Part shown: positions 17,977-27,412 of the stretch, piece by piece
Numbering within the stretch: the stretch's first letter is position 1
Layout: each line of letters opens with the position of its first letter
Assembly (NCBI RefSeq): GCF_024806835.1
Contig: NZ_JANTYU010000007.1
Location: 124,001-188,000, forward strand
Length of the DNA: 64,000 nt
Direction of reading: 5' to 3'
Source of the DNA: Xanthomonas sp. 3793
Lineage (GTDB): Bacteria > Pseudomonadota > Gammaproteobacteria > Xanthomonadales > Xanthomonadaceae
Made by a program: the position numbers and the translations under genes
The notes under the pieces: generated by a model
Told to the model about the DNA's origin: nothing
The model's input: the letters and a program-made list of their open reading frames with translations, nothing else
The model's database searches: none

Positions 17977-18438
17977 ATGAAGACCCAGACCCTGCGCATC
18001 GCCCTCTCCGCCGCCCTCCTGGCCGGCACCAGCTTCGCCGGTTTTGCCCAGGCCTCCAGCCTGACCACGCTGGATGCGGTGCAGGTGCGCCCATCTGCCG
18101 ACCAGATCGCCCAACAGACGCTGGAACGCAGCAGCGACATCCGTACCCTGGCCGCCGTCCAGGTGCACCCGTCCGCCGAACAGCTGGCTGCCCTGGCCGC
18201 CGAACAGGCTGGTCCGCGCGTGATCACCCTGGCTGCAGTGCAGGTGCGTCCGTCGGCCGAACAGCGCGCCGAGTTGGTGGTCCGCAGCAGCGCCGCCACC
18301 GCCCAGAGCGCCTCCGGCCAGGCCGCTGCCGCCATCGGTGCGCTGATGGGTCAGGTCATGGTCAATCTGCCGGTGCCGCAGCTGCAGCCGTCGCCGGCGG
18401 AGCTGGAAGCCCTGGTCAGCGCAGCCGTCCGCCTCTAA
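17977..18438 (+). CDS. Exported hypothetical protein with repeated L(A/D)AVQV(R/H)PSAxQ motif
   Basis: 153 residues with a clear signal peptide (MKTQTLRIALSAALLAGTSF, cleavage near AQA at 26). The mature part is built from a repeating unit: TLDAVQVRPSADQ (31-43), TLAAVQVHPSAEQ (57-69), TLAAVQVRPSAEQ (84-96) and a diverged VPQLQPSPAEL (133-143). The spacing is 26-27 residues for the first three. No known domain is recognised. An Ala/Ser-rich segment follows the third unit. It is followed by trmL after 26 bp, but a shared transcript is not obvious functionally. Confidence 0.8.
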   Translation: MKTQTLRIALSAALLAGTSFAGFAQASSLTTLDAVQVRPSADQIAQQTLERSSDIRTLAAVQVHPSAEQLAALAAEQAGPRVITLAAVQVRPSAEQRAELVVRSSAATAQSASGQAAAAIGALMGQVMVNLPVPQLQPSPAELEALVSAAVRL

Positions 18439-18464
18439 GCCTGCGCGCAGCTACACTTGCGCGC

Positions 18465-18941
18465 ATGCCAGCACCCGTCCTCGATGTCATCCTGTTCCAA
18501 CCGGAAATTCCGCCCAACACGGGCAATGTGATTCGCTTGTGCGCCAACACCGGCGCGCGCCTGCACCTGATCGAGCCACTGGGCTTTGACCTCAGCGACA
18601 AGCAGCTCAAGCGCGCCGGCCTGGACTACCACGAATACGCAACCCTGCAAGTGCACGCCGATCTGCCTGCTGCATTGGCTGCCATCGCGCCCACGCGCGT
18701 GTTTGCGCTGAGTACGCGCAGCACGGTGCGCTACGACACACCGCAATTCGCCGATGGCGATGCGTTCTTGTTTGGCCCGGAAACCCGCGGCCTGCCGGCC
18801 GAGGTGCTGGAGTCGATCCCGCCGCAGCATCGTCTGCGCCTGCCGATGCGCCCGGACAACCGCAGCCTCAACCTGTCCAACACCGTTGCAGTGATGGTGT
18901 TCGAAGCCTGGCGGCAGTGGAACTTCGCCGGCGGTCAGTAA
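18465..18941 (+). CDS. trmL: tRNA (cytidine(34)-2'-O)-methyltransferase TrmL
   Basis: 158 residues of the SPOUT superfamily. FQPEIPPNTGNVIRLCANTGARLHLIEPLGF, FGPETRGLPAEV and LRLPMRPDNRSLNLSNTVAVMVFEAWRQ are the three conserved motifs; the last two form the knot that binds S-adenosylmethionine. TrmL methylates the wobble ribose of tRNA-Leu species as a dimer. The start at 18465 gives the usual family length. Confidence 0.95.
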   Translation: MPAPVLDVILFQPEIPPNTGNVIRLCANTGARLHLIEPLGFDLSDKQLKRAGLDYHEYATLQVHADLPAALAAIAPTRVFALSTRSTVRYDTPQFADGDAFLFGPETRGLPAEVLESIPPQHRLRLPMRPDNRSLNLSNTVAVMVFEAWRQWNFAGGQ

Positions 18942-19276
18942 CCGCGACGCAGCACCATCGCCCACAACTGCGGCTCCGCTCCCGGCAGTGGGGATGGACC
19001 GCCGTAGGTTCGGTTCTTGAGCCGGATCTGCAGAGGTCTAACCCAGCCATTGACCAGGCCTGATCGGACGCCAGACACCCGGCACAGCCCACCTCCCACG
19101 GCACGCTCTGCTTGCCGTGTTGCCTGCATGCGCACTGCGCGTGCTGCGTGCTGCGTGCTGCGTGCTGCGTGCTTGCATCAAGGCTTGCGCCCCCGCCTGT
19201 CCAGCGCCAGGCCGCACGCACCGCTCGCGATGGACTCCAGGACACACGCGCTTTCTTGCACGCGCCTGCGGCGCCA
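18942..19276. other. 335-bp intergenic region with a small tandem repeat
   Basis: Between the convergent trmL and MFS genes. Apart from the GTGCTGC tandem tract at 19141-19173 I see no gene and no strong terminator. Confidence 0.5.
19141..19173. repeat. Tandem heptamer GTGCTGC, four exact copies plus a partial copy
   Basis: Four perfect GTGCTGC units in a row from 19141, then GTGCTT. A possible variable-number locus; unrelated in sequence to the GGGGATT tracts. Confidence 0.85.
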
Positions 19277-20503
19277 CTACGGCGCGGTCTGCACGCCGGT
19301 CGCTGCCTGCAACATGCCGCGACACCCTGCCCATAACGCAACGGCCAGCAAGGCGATTGCGCCCAGGCTCAAGAACGCGACGCGGTAGCCGAAGGCGTGC
19401 GCGAGCCAGCCGCCGAAGGCCGGGCTGAGCGCCGCACCAATCCCCTGCACTGTCATCACCGCGCCCTGGCCGACGTTGACCCGGCCGGTGCCACGCAGCA
19501 AACGCGCCACCAATGCCGGGACCACCACGCTTTGCAGGCCGGCACCGAGCCCATCGAGGATCTGCACCGGAAACACGCCCCAGCCGTGGATCACCGAGGC
19601 CGCCACCAGCGCGCGCAACGGCAAGGCCATGAAGGCCAGCAGCAACACCCACCAATGTCCGTGCACGCGGATCCAGCGCATCGCCAGCAAGGCGACCACC
19701 ACCATCGTGGCCTGGGCGACCACGATGGTGGTGGCGGTGAGCGCGCTCGGATCGCCGGCGTGGGCGGCCACGATCGCCATGCCGTATAACGGCAGCATCG
19801 CCGCGTTGCCCAGATGAAACAGCCCCAGGGTGACCGCCAGCAAGGCCAATGGCCGGCTGGTCAGCAATACCCGCCAGGCACTCAGTGCGTCTGCGCCATC
19901 GGCATGCGCTAGGCCGCGTGCAGCGCGGTGGTCGATGGCGGTTGCCGGAATCGACAGCACGGCCGCCAGCGCCAACACGCCGAACACCGCAGTCAGCGCG
20001 AAGATCGCGCCAAACCCGTAGCGCCATCCCAACCAGCCGGCCAGCACTGCGGCCAGCATGTTGCCGGCGTGATTGGCGACCTGGTTGCGCGCCAGTTGAT
20101 GATCGAACCCGCGCGCACGCACCAGGCCCAACGTGATGCCGGTGAGCGCCGGGCCGATGCCCGCCGCAGCCAGCGCCGATGCGATCTGTGCGGCGACCAC
20201 CCCGGAAGCGGTCGGGCGCAGCCAGATCAACGCGGTGGCGAGCAGGATCGCCAGACAGCCGATCACCACCACGGCGCGCTTGCGCCGGGTGGCATCGACC
20301 AATGCGCCTGCCGGCGTGGTGGCGAGCATGCCGGCAATCCCGCCCACGCTCATCACCGTGCCGATCGCCGCCACCGACCAGCCCTTGGACTGCAAAAACA
20401 CACTCAAAAATGGCCCCAGCCCGTCCTGGACATCGGCCACGCTGAAATGCAGCGCTTCCAGCGCGCGCGTGCCAGGCGGTCGGCGTGCGGTGCTCATGCG
20501 CAT
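19277..20503 (-). CDS. MFS transporter
   Basis: 408 residues with about twelve hydrophobic segments. LVDATRRKRAVVVIG is the loop between helices 2 and 3 with the basic MFS motif A (G.LvD...RR). ALHFSVADVQDGLGPFLSVFLQSKGWSVAAIGTVMSVGGIAGMLATTPAGAL is the first helical pair. The general type is drug or metabolite export, but no substrate can be named. It stands alone, convergent with trmL. Confidence 0.88.
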   Translation of the reverse strand: MRMSTARRPPGTRALEALHFSVADVQDGLGPFLSVFLQSKGWSVAAIGTVMSVGGIAGMLATTPAGALVDATRRKRAVVVIGCLAILLATALIWLRPTASGVVAAQIASALAAAGIGPALTGITLGLVRARGFDHQLARNQVANHAGNMLAAVLAGWLGWRYGFGAIFALTAVFGVLALAAVLSIPATAIDHRAARGLAHADGADALSAWRVLLTSRPLALLAVTLGLFHLGNAAMLPLYGMAIVAAHAGDPSALTATTIVVAQATMVVVALLAMRWIRVHGHWWVLLLAFMALPLRALVAASVIHGWGVFPVQILDGLGAGLQSVVVPALVARLLRGTGRVNVGQGAVMTVQGIGAALSPAFGGWLAHAFGYRVAFLSLGAIALLAVALWAGCRGMLQAATGVQTAP

Positions 20504-20595
20504 CGCCCTGTTGCCTGTTGCCAGGCACGGCCTGCCTGCATGACAACGCCGATGACGACCTGCTCATTCCAGCGCAGCGGACACATACGCGGCGC

Positions 20596-21237
20596 CTAGT
20601 GCTTGGGCTTGGGCTTGGGCGCGCCCGGGCCATGCGGCGGATGCTCGATCTGCTTCAACCCGGCGGCCTTGCTGCCCAGCGCGTGCGCGTGGATCAACAC
20701 GCCATGCGGTGTCGCCTTGGTATCGCCTTCGACCACCAACGGCTTGCCGACCACCAGTTGCCTGGCGAAGTCGGCGCCGGCATGCGGCGGGAAGCGTACC
20801 GTCACTTCATCGTCCAACAGCACGCCATGCACCTGCCCATGCGGACCATGCAGCAGCCGCGCGATGGTGCCGGCGTGCTGGGTGAGCTGCGGCTTGGGCG
20901 GCTTGCCGGCCGGCGGTTTGGGCTTGGGCTTGGGCTTGGGCTTGGCATGCGGCCCATGCGGGCCTTCGTCGAGGATGCGCTTGCCGCCGGCCGGGTCGAT
21001 CGCCAGTGCCACCAGCATGTCCACATCGCGCGGCTTGAGGCCGCGTACGGTCAAGGCGCTGCCCGGCTTGAGCGCCTTGAGCAGGGCTGCCGACAGATGC
21101 GGCGGGGTGTGCACCTCGGTGCCGTCGGTCAACAGCAGGCCATCGATATCGGCCTTGGGATTGAGCAGAAAACGCGCCAGGGTGCCGCGGGTTTCAGGGA
21201 GGAAATCAGGATCGACCCAATGCATTGTGGACTCCAA
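20596..21237 (-). CDS. Hypothetical protein with two copies of a ~55-residue PPH module and a Lys-Pro linker
   Basis: 213 residues, no signal peptide. Two modules are visible: residues 18-70 (GTLARFLLNPKADIDGLLLT, DGTEVHTPPH, then GSALTVRGL) and about 123-185 (GTIARLLHGPHGQVHGVLLD, FPPHAGADFARQLVVGKPLVVEG). Between them lies a Lys-Pro linker, HAKPKPKPKPKPPAGKPPKP, and the C-terminus ends PKPKPKH. The neighbouring gene 21357-22151 contains two further copies. The glycines and short beta-like stretches suggest small beta barrels (OB-like), but no known family is recognised. Histidines are frequent. Confidence 0.75.
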   Translation of the reverse strand: MESTMHWVDPDFLPETRGTLARFLLNPKADIDGLLLTDGTEVHTPPHLSAALLKALKPGSALTVRGLKPRDVDMLVALAIDPAGGKRILDEGPHGPHAKPKPKPKPKPPAGKPPKPQLTQHAGTIARLLHGPHGQVHGVLLDDEVTVRFPPHAGADFARQLVVGKPLVVEGDTKATPHGVLIHAHALGSKAAGLKQIEHPPHGPGAPKPKPKH

Positions 21238-21356
21238 CTAGGTAGGACCGGCCAACGCCGGCAAGCCGCGCCCGCCGCCACGCACGGGCGCGGCGGAGGT
21301 GCGTAAACGAATGTTGCGCGTGGGCGCCGCCGTCGCCTTCGCGGCGGCGCCCCGGG

Positions 21357-22151
21357 TCAGCGCGGTGTCGGCGGTGCGGCCGGTGGCACGGGCGGCCCCG
21401 GTGGTGCCGGCGGCGGTGGCAGCGGGCCATCCGGACGCGGAGCCGTGAACAACGCACGCTGCGAGGCGCGGTCGCGGCCTACCTCGGTAGCCTCGATCGA
21501 ACGCCCGGCGGCGGTGGCGACGCCGAACCCGCGCACGCTCAGCGGTGCTCCGGTGCGCAGCAGGTCGCCCAACTGCAGTGCCAGATGCGGCGGCATCCGC
21601 ACCACGGTGCCGTCGCTCAACAACGCACCGTTGGTTTCGCCGCCCGGGCTATAGACGAGGCGCTCGATGCGACCATCCGCTGTTAACGGCGTCAGTGCAG
21701 CAGGCGGGGGCGGCGGGGGCGGCATGTCGCCGGCCAACGGCGGGCGGTCCACTACCTCACGCTTGCTGCGCGTGGAGCGGATGCTGCTGGCACGCAGCAC
21801 CGGCAGATCGCCGAGGCGATAGCCCTGCACGCTCACCGTATCGCCGCGGCGCACGGCTGCCTGCAGTTCATCGGACCGATGCGGTGCAAACCCGATCTGG
21901 GTGCCGTCGCGCAGCCACAACCCCTCCACCTCACCATTGGGAGTGAGCATGAACCGCTCGACGGTGCCAGTGACCTGCACCGGCGCGGCGGCCACCGGTG
22001 CTGGCGGCACAGGCGGCATCGGCGGCGGTGGCGGTGGCGTGCCCACCGGCGGACGCGGTGCGGCAGGCGCGGCAGGCGGCGGTGGAACCTGCGCCGCAGC
22101 GGTGGCCACGCTGCAGGCCAATGCAAAGGCAAGTGCGGTCTGACGAAGCAT
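21357..22151 (-). CDS. Exported hypothetical protein with two PPH modules and polyproline linkers
   Basis: 264 residues starting at ATG 22151, where a signal peptide begins (MLRQTALAFALACSVATAAAQ). The mature protein is polyproline (VPPPPAAPAAPRPP, TPPPPPPMPPVPP), module 1 (GTVERFMLTPNGEVEGLWLR, DGTQIGFAPH, DTVSVQGYRL), a second polyproline DMPPPPPPPAA, module 2 (GRIERLVYSPGGETNGALLS, DGTVVRMPPH, APLSVRGFGV) and a Pro-rich tail. The modules match those of the gene at 20596-21237, so the two genes are paralogues. Polyproline suggests an extended periplasmic spacer. Function unknown. Confidence 0.78.
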   Translation of the reverse strand: MLRQTALAFALACSVATAAAQVPPPPAAPAAPRPPVGTPPPPPPMPPVPPAPVAAAPVQVTGTVERFMLTPNGEVEGLWLRDGTQIGFAPHRSDELQAAVRRGDTVSVQGYRLGDLPVLRASSIRSTRSKREVVDRPPLAGDMPPPPPPPAALTPLTADGRIERLVYSPGGETNGALLSDGTVVRMPPHLALQLGDLLRTGAPLSVRGFGVATAAGRSIEATEVGRDRASQRALFTAPRPDGPLPPPPAPPGPPVPPAAPPTPR

Positions 22152-22529
22152 GTGATGTCTCCAGCGCGGCAAGGAGTGCCGCTCGCAGTAGGTACAACGC
22201 AGGCATCGTGCCAACTGTGGAAGCCTTGTTTTTCAAGGCGGAGGGCCTGGAACGGGGCGAATGGACGTCTGCATTTCATCCAACCGCGTCCGTTTTGCAG
22301 ACACCCTGCGCTGCGCTGTCCGCTTGAAGAACGGCGTCAGCGCTTGCAACCTGCGGGTGCGGCTACGCGGCTGACTGTGCTGGCCCAGGGCTGCCTGGCC
22401 GATTCACTGCCTGCGGAATGCAGCGGCATGCAACCTTGTGCCGGCGCGGGTCAGGACGGGCCGGCGAACCGTTCGATGAGCACCACCTGATCGCCCATCC
22501 GCACCGCTGCACTGGTGCCGCCCGCGCGC
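22152..22529. other. 378-bp intergenic region
   Basis: Holds a small stem (GCGGCAAGGAGTGCCGC near 22165) upstream of the exported PPH-module protein. No gene is convincing; the two minus-strand genes flanking it are probably separate transcription units. Confidence 0.5.
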
Positions 22530-23870
22530 CTACTGCAACCCATAGTCGTCGAGCTTGCGGTACAGCAGTTGGCGATGAATGCCGAGCCGGCGCGCTGCCT
22601 CGGCACGGTTGCCGCCGCTATGCACCAACGCGTCCTGGATCATCTGTTTCTCCAGCCGCGCCACCGCCTCGGGAAGCTGCATTTCCGCAGCGGCCGGCAT
22701 CGCCTGCGGCGGCGCCATCTCGCCGAGCGCCTCGTCCAGATCGTCCGCCTCGATGCTGTGCCCGCGCACCAGCACCTGGCTGCGCTGCATCACGTTGCGC
22801 AACTCGCGCACGTTGCCCGGCCAGGGGTAGGCCAGCACACGCGCCTGCGCGGCCGGCGACAGCGTGCGCGCACCGCCTGGCCCGGTCCGCAGGAAGTACT
22901 GGGCCAGCAGCACGATGTCCTGCCCGCGCTCGCGCAGCGGCGGCAGTTCGATCGGTACCACGTTCAAGCGGTAACGCAGGTCGCTGCGAAACTGCCCGGC
23001 CGCCACCCACGCGGCCAGATCGCGATGGGTGGCCGCCAGCACGCGCACGTCCACCTTCTGCGCACCGCGGCCGCCCAGCGGCGTCACTTCGCCTTCCTGC
23101 AGGAAGCGCAGCAGCTTGGCCTGCATCGGCAGCGGCATGTCGCCGATTTCGTCCAGGAACAAGGTGCCGCCATCGGCCTCGCGGATCAGGCCGATCCGGT
23201 CGCTGGTCGCACCGGAGAAGGCGCCCTTGCGATGGCCGAACAACTCGCTCTCCATCAACTCCAGCGGAATCGCGGCGCAATTGACCGCCACGAACGCCGC
23301 CTCCGCGCGCGCACTGGCACGATGCAACGCGCGCGCGGCCAACTCCTTGCCGGTGCCGGTCTCGCCAGTGATCAGCACCGGCAGCTCCGATGCGGCCGCC
23401 AGCCCGATGCGCTTGTGCACCGTGCGCATCGCCGGGCTGTGGCCGACCAGCGCATCGTCTTCTTCGGGCAGCGGGATCGGCGGCTCGGCGGTCGCAGCAT
23501 CGGCGCGGCTCAGCAACGCGCGCTCCACCACATCGACGATATCGGCACGCCCCACCGGTTTGACCAGGTGGTCGAACGCACCCAGCGTCATCGCCTCGAT
23601 GGTGTTGCCGCTGGACACATGGGCGGTCAGCATCACCAGCGGCACCTGGGCCGCCTGCGCATCGCCTGCCCGCGCGCGCAGCACCTCGATCCCATCCATG
23701 CCCGGCATGCGGAAGTCCACAAAGGCCAGGTCGATACCGCCTTCGCGCAACTGCGCCAGGCCCTGCGCGCCGTTGCTGGCGGCGATCACGCGATGCCCGA
23801 GCGAGCGCAGCGTCGCCTGCAAGGTGGCAAGAAACGCTGCGTCGTCGTCGATGATCAGGATACACGCCAT
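22530..23870 (-). CDS. Sigma-54-dependent response regulator (NtrC family)
   Basis: 446 residues in three domains: receiver (1-120, phospho-Asp52 in LAFVDFRMPGMDG), AAA+ ATPase (about 142-375, Walker A GETGTGKE at 169-176, Walker B GTLFLDEIG near 235-243) and a Fis-type helix-turn-helix at the end (GGNRAEAARRLGIHRQLLYRKL). The sigma-54 contact loop is GAFSGA (216-221) rather than GAFTGA; Ser keeps the hydroxyl. Its start overlaps the kinase gene by 16 bases, so the pair is translated from one message. Target genes are not known. Confidence 0.92.
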   Translation of the reverse strand: MACILIIDDDAAFLATLQATLRSLGHRVIAASNGAQGLAQLREGGIDLAFVDFRMPGMDGIEVLRARAGDAQAAQVPLVMLTAHVSSGNTIEAMTLGAFDHLVKPVGRADIVDVVERALLSRADAATAEPPIPLPEEDDALVGHSPAMRTVHKRIGLAAASELPVLITGETGTGKELAARALHRASARAEAAFVAVNCAAIPLELMESELFGHRKGAFSGATSDRIGLIREADGGTLFLDEIGDMPLPMQAKLLRFLQEGEVTPLGGRGAQKVDVRVLAATHRDLAAWVAAGQFRSDLRYRLNVVPIELPPLRERGQDIVLLAQYFLRTGPGGARTLSPAAQARVLAYPWPGNVRELRNVMQRSQVLVRGHSIEADDLDEALGEMAPPQAMPAAAEMQLPEAVARLEKQMIQDALVHSGGNRAEAARRLGIHRQLLYRKLDDYGLQ

Positions 23871-25297
23871 GGCAGCTCCACAATGAAATGGGTCATGCCG
23901 TCGGCATGGGTGTACTGCGCCTGGCCGCCGTGCGCGCGTGCGATCTCGCGCACCAACGCCAGCCCCAACCCGTTGCCGTCGCTGCGACCGCTGACGAACG
24001 GTTCGAACAGCTGTGCTGCGATCGGCTCGGGGACCGGTGCACCGTGGTTGCTCACCTGCAGATGCAACGCAGCTTCGCGCTGCTGCGCGCGCACTGCGAC
24101 CTGCGTGCCGGGGTCGGCATGCTGCAGCGCATTGCGCAGCAAATTGTGCAGCGCGCGTCCCAGTTGCTGCGGATCCAGTTGCCACTGCAGCGGCGCATCC
24201 GGCACCTGCAGCTGCAGTCGATGCGCGGCGTGCGGCAACAGCGCCGGATCCAGCAGCTCTTCCAGCCAGTCCTGTACCACCACCGTTTCCAGCTGCAGGC
24301 GGATCGGCTGCACCATGCCGAGCAGGCTTTCGACCACGCCATCCAGGCGCCGGATCTGCGCCAGCATCAGCGCACCATGCGCCGCATCGTCGGGGGTGAG
24401 ATCACGGCGTGCGATCTCGTTTTCCACCGCAAGCCGCATGGTGGCGATGGGGTTGCGGATTTCATGCGCGACCGTTGCGGTCATGCGCCCGAGCGCGGCG
24501 AGCCGCTCATGCCGCGACAGCTCGTCGGCCAGCTTGCGGGTCTGCGCAATCGCCTGCGCAGTGCGCTGCGCGTACCCGGTGACCGCAGCGCCGAGCCGGT
24601 CGAGTTCGGGCGCGCCGGTATGCGGAATCTGCGGTATCTCGGTGTCGGCCGCCAACGCGTGTTGAATCTTCTGCAGGCGCTGGCTCCAGCGCCGCACCAC
24701 CACCCCAAGCGCAATAGCCGACACCGCCACCATCGCAAAGATCAACACCATGCCGATCGCCAGCGGCCGCCACGCGTCCGAGCTGCTCGCCGGCACTCGC
24801 GACATGGTCCACGCGGCGGTACCGGCCGCCAACGGGCAGGCGCTGATCAGCAGCACCTCGCGACTGCCATCGCGACGGAACTGCACGGGCTTGCGTCCCT
24901 GCGCGCTTTGCCGCGCGGTGCCCACGATGGTTGCCCACTCGGCCGCCGGGATATCGGTCTTGTGATCGCTACCGTCGTAGGTGGGGTAGGCATAGGCGAT
25001 GAAACCCTTGTCCACATTCCACACGCCGCCTTCCACACCGGGCGCATCGGCCAGCACCAATTGCACCACCACCGCAGCCAAGCCGGCGCCGTTGTCGCCG
25101 CTACGCGCGGCCTCGCTTGCGCCGGCATAACGCTGCACGATGCGTGTGCACTGGTTGCCCAACTGTTGCCGCGCATCTTCCAGCCGCACGCCTTCGGTCT
25201 GACGGTACAAGCCGTACAACATCGTGGCCACGCCCAGGCAGGCGGCCACGATCACCACCCAGATCAGCAGCAGTTGCCGCAGCAGCGAACGTGGCAT
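23855..25297 (-). CDS. Sensor histidine kinase with periplasmic domain
   Basis: 480 residues. Membrane helices at about 7-30 and 178-202 bracket a periplasmic sensor of about 150 residues (VEGGVWNVDKGFIAYAYPTYDGSDHKTDIP...). A HAMP-like linker follows, then the H-box AHEIRNPIA with phospho-accepting His278, the N-box NLLRNALQHA and the G-box SDGNGLGLAL. It would phosphorylate the downstream sigma-54 regulator, whose start lies inside its 3' end. The signal is not known; the sensor shows no family I recognise. Confidence 0.92.
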   Translation of the reverse strand: MPRSLLRQLLLIWVVIVAACLGVATMLYGLYRQTEGVRLEDARQQLGNQCTRIVQRYAGASEAARSGDNGAGLAAVVVQLVLADAPGVEGGVWNVDKGFIAYAYPTYDGSDHKTDIPAAEWATIVGTARQSAQGRKPVQFRRDGSREVLLISACPLAAGTAAWTMSRVPASSSDAWRPLAIGMVLIFAMVAVSAIALGVVVRRWSQRLQKIQHALAADTEIPQIPHTGAPELDRLGAAVTGYAQRTAQAIAQTRKLADELSRHERLAALGRMTATVAHEIRNPIATMRLAVENEIARRDLTPDDAAHGALMLAQIRRLDGVVESLLGMVQPIRLQLETVVVQDWLEELLDPALLPHAAHRLQLQVPDAPLQWQLDPQQLGRALHNLLRNALQHADPGTQVAVRAQQREAALHLQVSNHGAPVPEPIAAQLFEPFVSGRSDGNGLGLALVREIARAHGGQAQYTHADGMTHFIVELPWRVS

Positions 25298-25341
25298 GAA
25301 GGCAATCCGAGGAAAGTCGGCCGATGATAGAACCGGCAGTG

Positions 25342-27069
25342 TTAGCGCAGGTTGGTCTTGACCAGCTCGATCACCTCATCGCCCCGCCCGCTCATCACCG
25401 CCTTGAGCAGATACAGCCCCATGCCTTTGGCCTGTTCGAGCTTGATCGCCGGCGGCACCGCCAGCTCCTGCGTGGCGATGCGCACATCCACCAGCGCCGG
25501 ACCGGAATGCGCAAATGCCTGCCGCAACGCGCGCTCCAGCTGCGCCGACTCATCCACGCGGATACCCAGGATGCCCATCGCATTGCTCATCGCGGCAAAA
25601 TCCGGGTTGCGCAGCTCGGTGCCGGTATCCAGGTAACCGGCTGCCTTCATTTCCATCGCCACAAACCCCAGCGAGGCATTGTTGAACACCACCACCTTCA
25701 CCGGCAGGTTCAACTGCGCCAGCGAAATGAAATCGCCCATCAGCATGGCAAAGCCACCATCGCCCGACAGCGAAATCACCTGACGCCCTGGAAACGCCGC
25801 CTGCGCGCCCAGCGCCTGCGGCATCGCGTTGGCCATCGAGCCATGGTTGAACGATCCCAGCAGACGGCGCTTGCCGTTCATGCGCAGGTAGCGCGCCGCC
25901 CATACCGTGGGCGTGCCGACATCGCAGGTGAACACCGCATCCTGGTCGGCGATCTGGCTGATCAGCCGGGTCACGAACTGCGGATGCAGCGGCTCGCCCG
26001 GATCCGCCGGCACTGCCAGATCGTCCAGCCCTTGGCGCGCCTTGCGATAGTGCTCCAGCGATTTTTCCAGGAAACGGCGGTCTTCGCGACGCTGCAACTG
26101 CGGCAGCAAGGCCGCGATGGTTTCGCCGACATCCGCCGCAATGCCCAGCTGCAACGGCGTGCGCCGTCCTAGCGCGCCCGGGTCGCGATCCACCTGCACG
26201 ATGGTCGCGTCCTTCGGATAGAACTGCCGGTACGGGAAATCCGTGCCCAGCATGATCAAGGTGTCGCAGTTGAGCATCGCGTGGTAGCCGGAACTGAAAC
26301 CGATCAAGCCGGTCATGCCGACATCGAACGGGTTCTCCCACTCCACATACTCCTTGCCGCGCAACGCATGCACGATCGGCGCGCCCAGGGTATCTGCCAG
26401 TGCCACCACCGCATCATGCGCACCGGCGCAACCGCTGCCGCACAGCAGGGTGACCGCCTTGCTCTGCTGCAACACCTCGGCCAGCTGCTGCACATCGTCG
26501 GCAGCGGGTAACACGCGCGGCGCGCGCAGGGCCGGCCATGCGCTGGACAGATGCTTGTCCACCTCCAGCAGCGCGATGTCGCCGGGGATCACCACCACCG
26601 CCACGCCCTGCTGCAGGATCGCCGTGCGCATCGCACGATGCAGCACTTCCGGCAGCTGCGCCGGATTGGTCACCAGTTCCACAAAGTGGCTGCACTCGCG
26701 AAACAGTTCCTGCGGATGGGTTTCCTGAAAATAATTCAGCCCGATCTCGGACGAGGGGATGTGTGCGGCGATCGCCAGCACCGGCTGCCGGCTGCGATGG
26801 CAGTCGAACAAACCGTTGATCAAATGCAGGTTGCCCGGCCCGCAACTGCCGGCGCACACCGCCAGCTCGCCGGTCACCGCCGCCTCCGCGCCTGCGGCGA
26901 ACGCGGCAACTTCTTCGTGACGCACATGCATCCACGCGATGGTCTGCATCTCGCGCAATGCATCGGTCAGGCCATTGAGGCTGTCGCCGGTCACCCCCCA
27001 GATCCGCTCCACCCCCGCGCTATGCAGCGTCTCGGCCAGAAACCGCGCCATCGTCTTCTTCTTTGCCAC
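25342..27069 (-). CDS. poxB: Pyruvate dehydrogenase (quinone) / PoxB-type thiamine-diphosphate enzyme
   Basis: 575 residues. [20 protein letters not shown] and [13 protein letters not shown] are the PYR domain with the activating Glu. The central FAD/Rossmann-like domain follows. The thiamine-diphosphate motif is [36 protein letters not shown] (GDGG...NN). The C-terminal residues ([29 protein letters not shown]) resemble the lipid-binding, quinone-activating tail of PoxB. PoxB oxidises pyruvate to acetate and CO2 and passes electrons to ubiquinone at the inner membrane. It is a lone gene 45 bp upstream of the kinase start. Confidence 0.92.
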   Translation of the reverse strand: MAKKKTMARFLAETLHSAGVERIWGVTGDSLNGLTDALREMQTIAWMHVRHEEVAAFAAGAEAAVTGELAVCAGSCGPGNLHLINGLFDCHRSRQPVLAIAAHIPSSEIGLNYFQETHPQELFRECSHFVELVTNPAQLPEVLHRAMRTAILQQGVAVVVIPGDIALLEVDKHLSSAWPALRAPRVLPAADDVQQLAEVLQQSKAVTLLCGSGCAGAHDAVVALADTLGAPIVHALRGKEYVEWENPFDVGMTGLIGFSSGYHAMLNCDTLIMLGTDFPYRQFYPKDATIVQVDRDPGALGRRTPLQLGIAADVGETIAALLPQLQRREDRRFLEKSLEHYRKARQGLDDLAVPADPGEPLHPQFVTRLISQIADQDAVFTCDVGTPTVWAARYLRMNGKRRLLGSFNHGSMANAMPQALGAQAAFPGRQVISLSGDGGFAMLMGDFISLAQLNLPVKVVVFNNASLGFVAMEMKAAGYLDTGTELRNPDFAAMSNAMGILGIRVDESAQLERALRQAFAHSGPALVDVRIATQELAVPPAIKLEQAKGMGLYLLKAVMSGRGDEVIELVKTNLR

Positions 27070-27412
27070 GATGCTGCTCCGCTACCAATCAAGAGCGTGC
27101 AATGCTCACAGCGGCGATGTCAGTGCAGTGTGCTCGGGCGTCGAAATGGCCGAAAAACCCGTGTGTTTTCGTGTTTGTGCACGCGCGCGTCACATCGCCG
27201 GTGCGGAGTGAATGTCGCATCACGTTTTGCACGTGCGCTACTCGCATCGCATGACGGCCACAAGAAAGCGCAGCTGAATCTGGCGCGATGATTCATTCAC
27301 TGCTCAGTTCAAAATTCATGTCGCGTTCCATCGAATAACGGAGAATTTACATCTCGGCAGCGAACGGCATCCGCCTCAGCGCCGGCCCAAACCATAAGTA
27401 CAGGTATTGATC
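27070..27412. other. 343-bp promoter region between divergent poxB and the Ax21 gene
   Basis: AT-richer than its surroundings, particularly 27285-27355 (TGATTCATTCACTG, AAAATTCATG, then AACGGAGAATTTAC). It must serve both genes; no single -10/-35 pair is certain. Confidence 0.5.

Noticed and set aside
19038-20633. 531-codon minus-strand frame overlapping the MFS gene
   Set aside because: Out of frame with the transporter helices; Arg/Gly/Ala-rich shadow.
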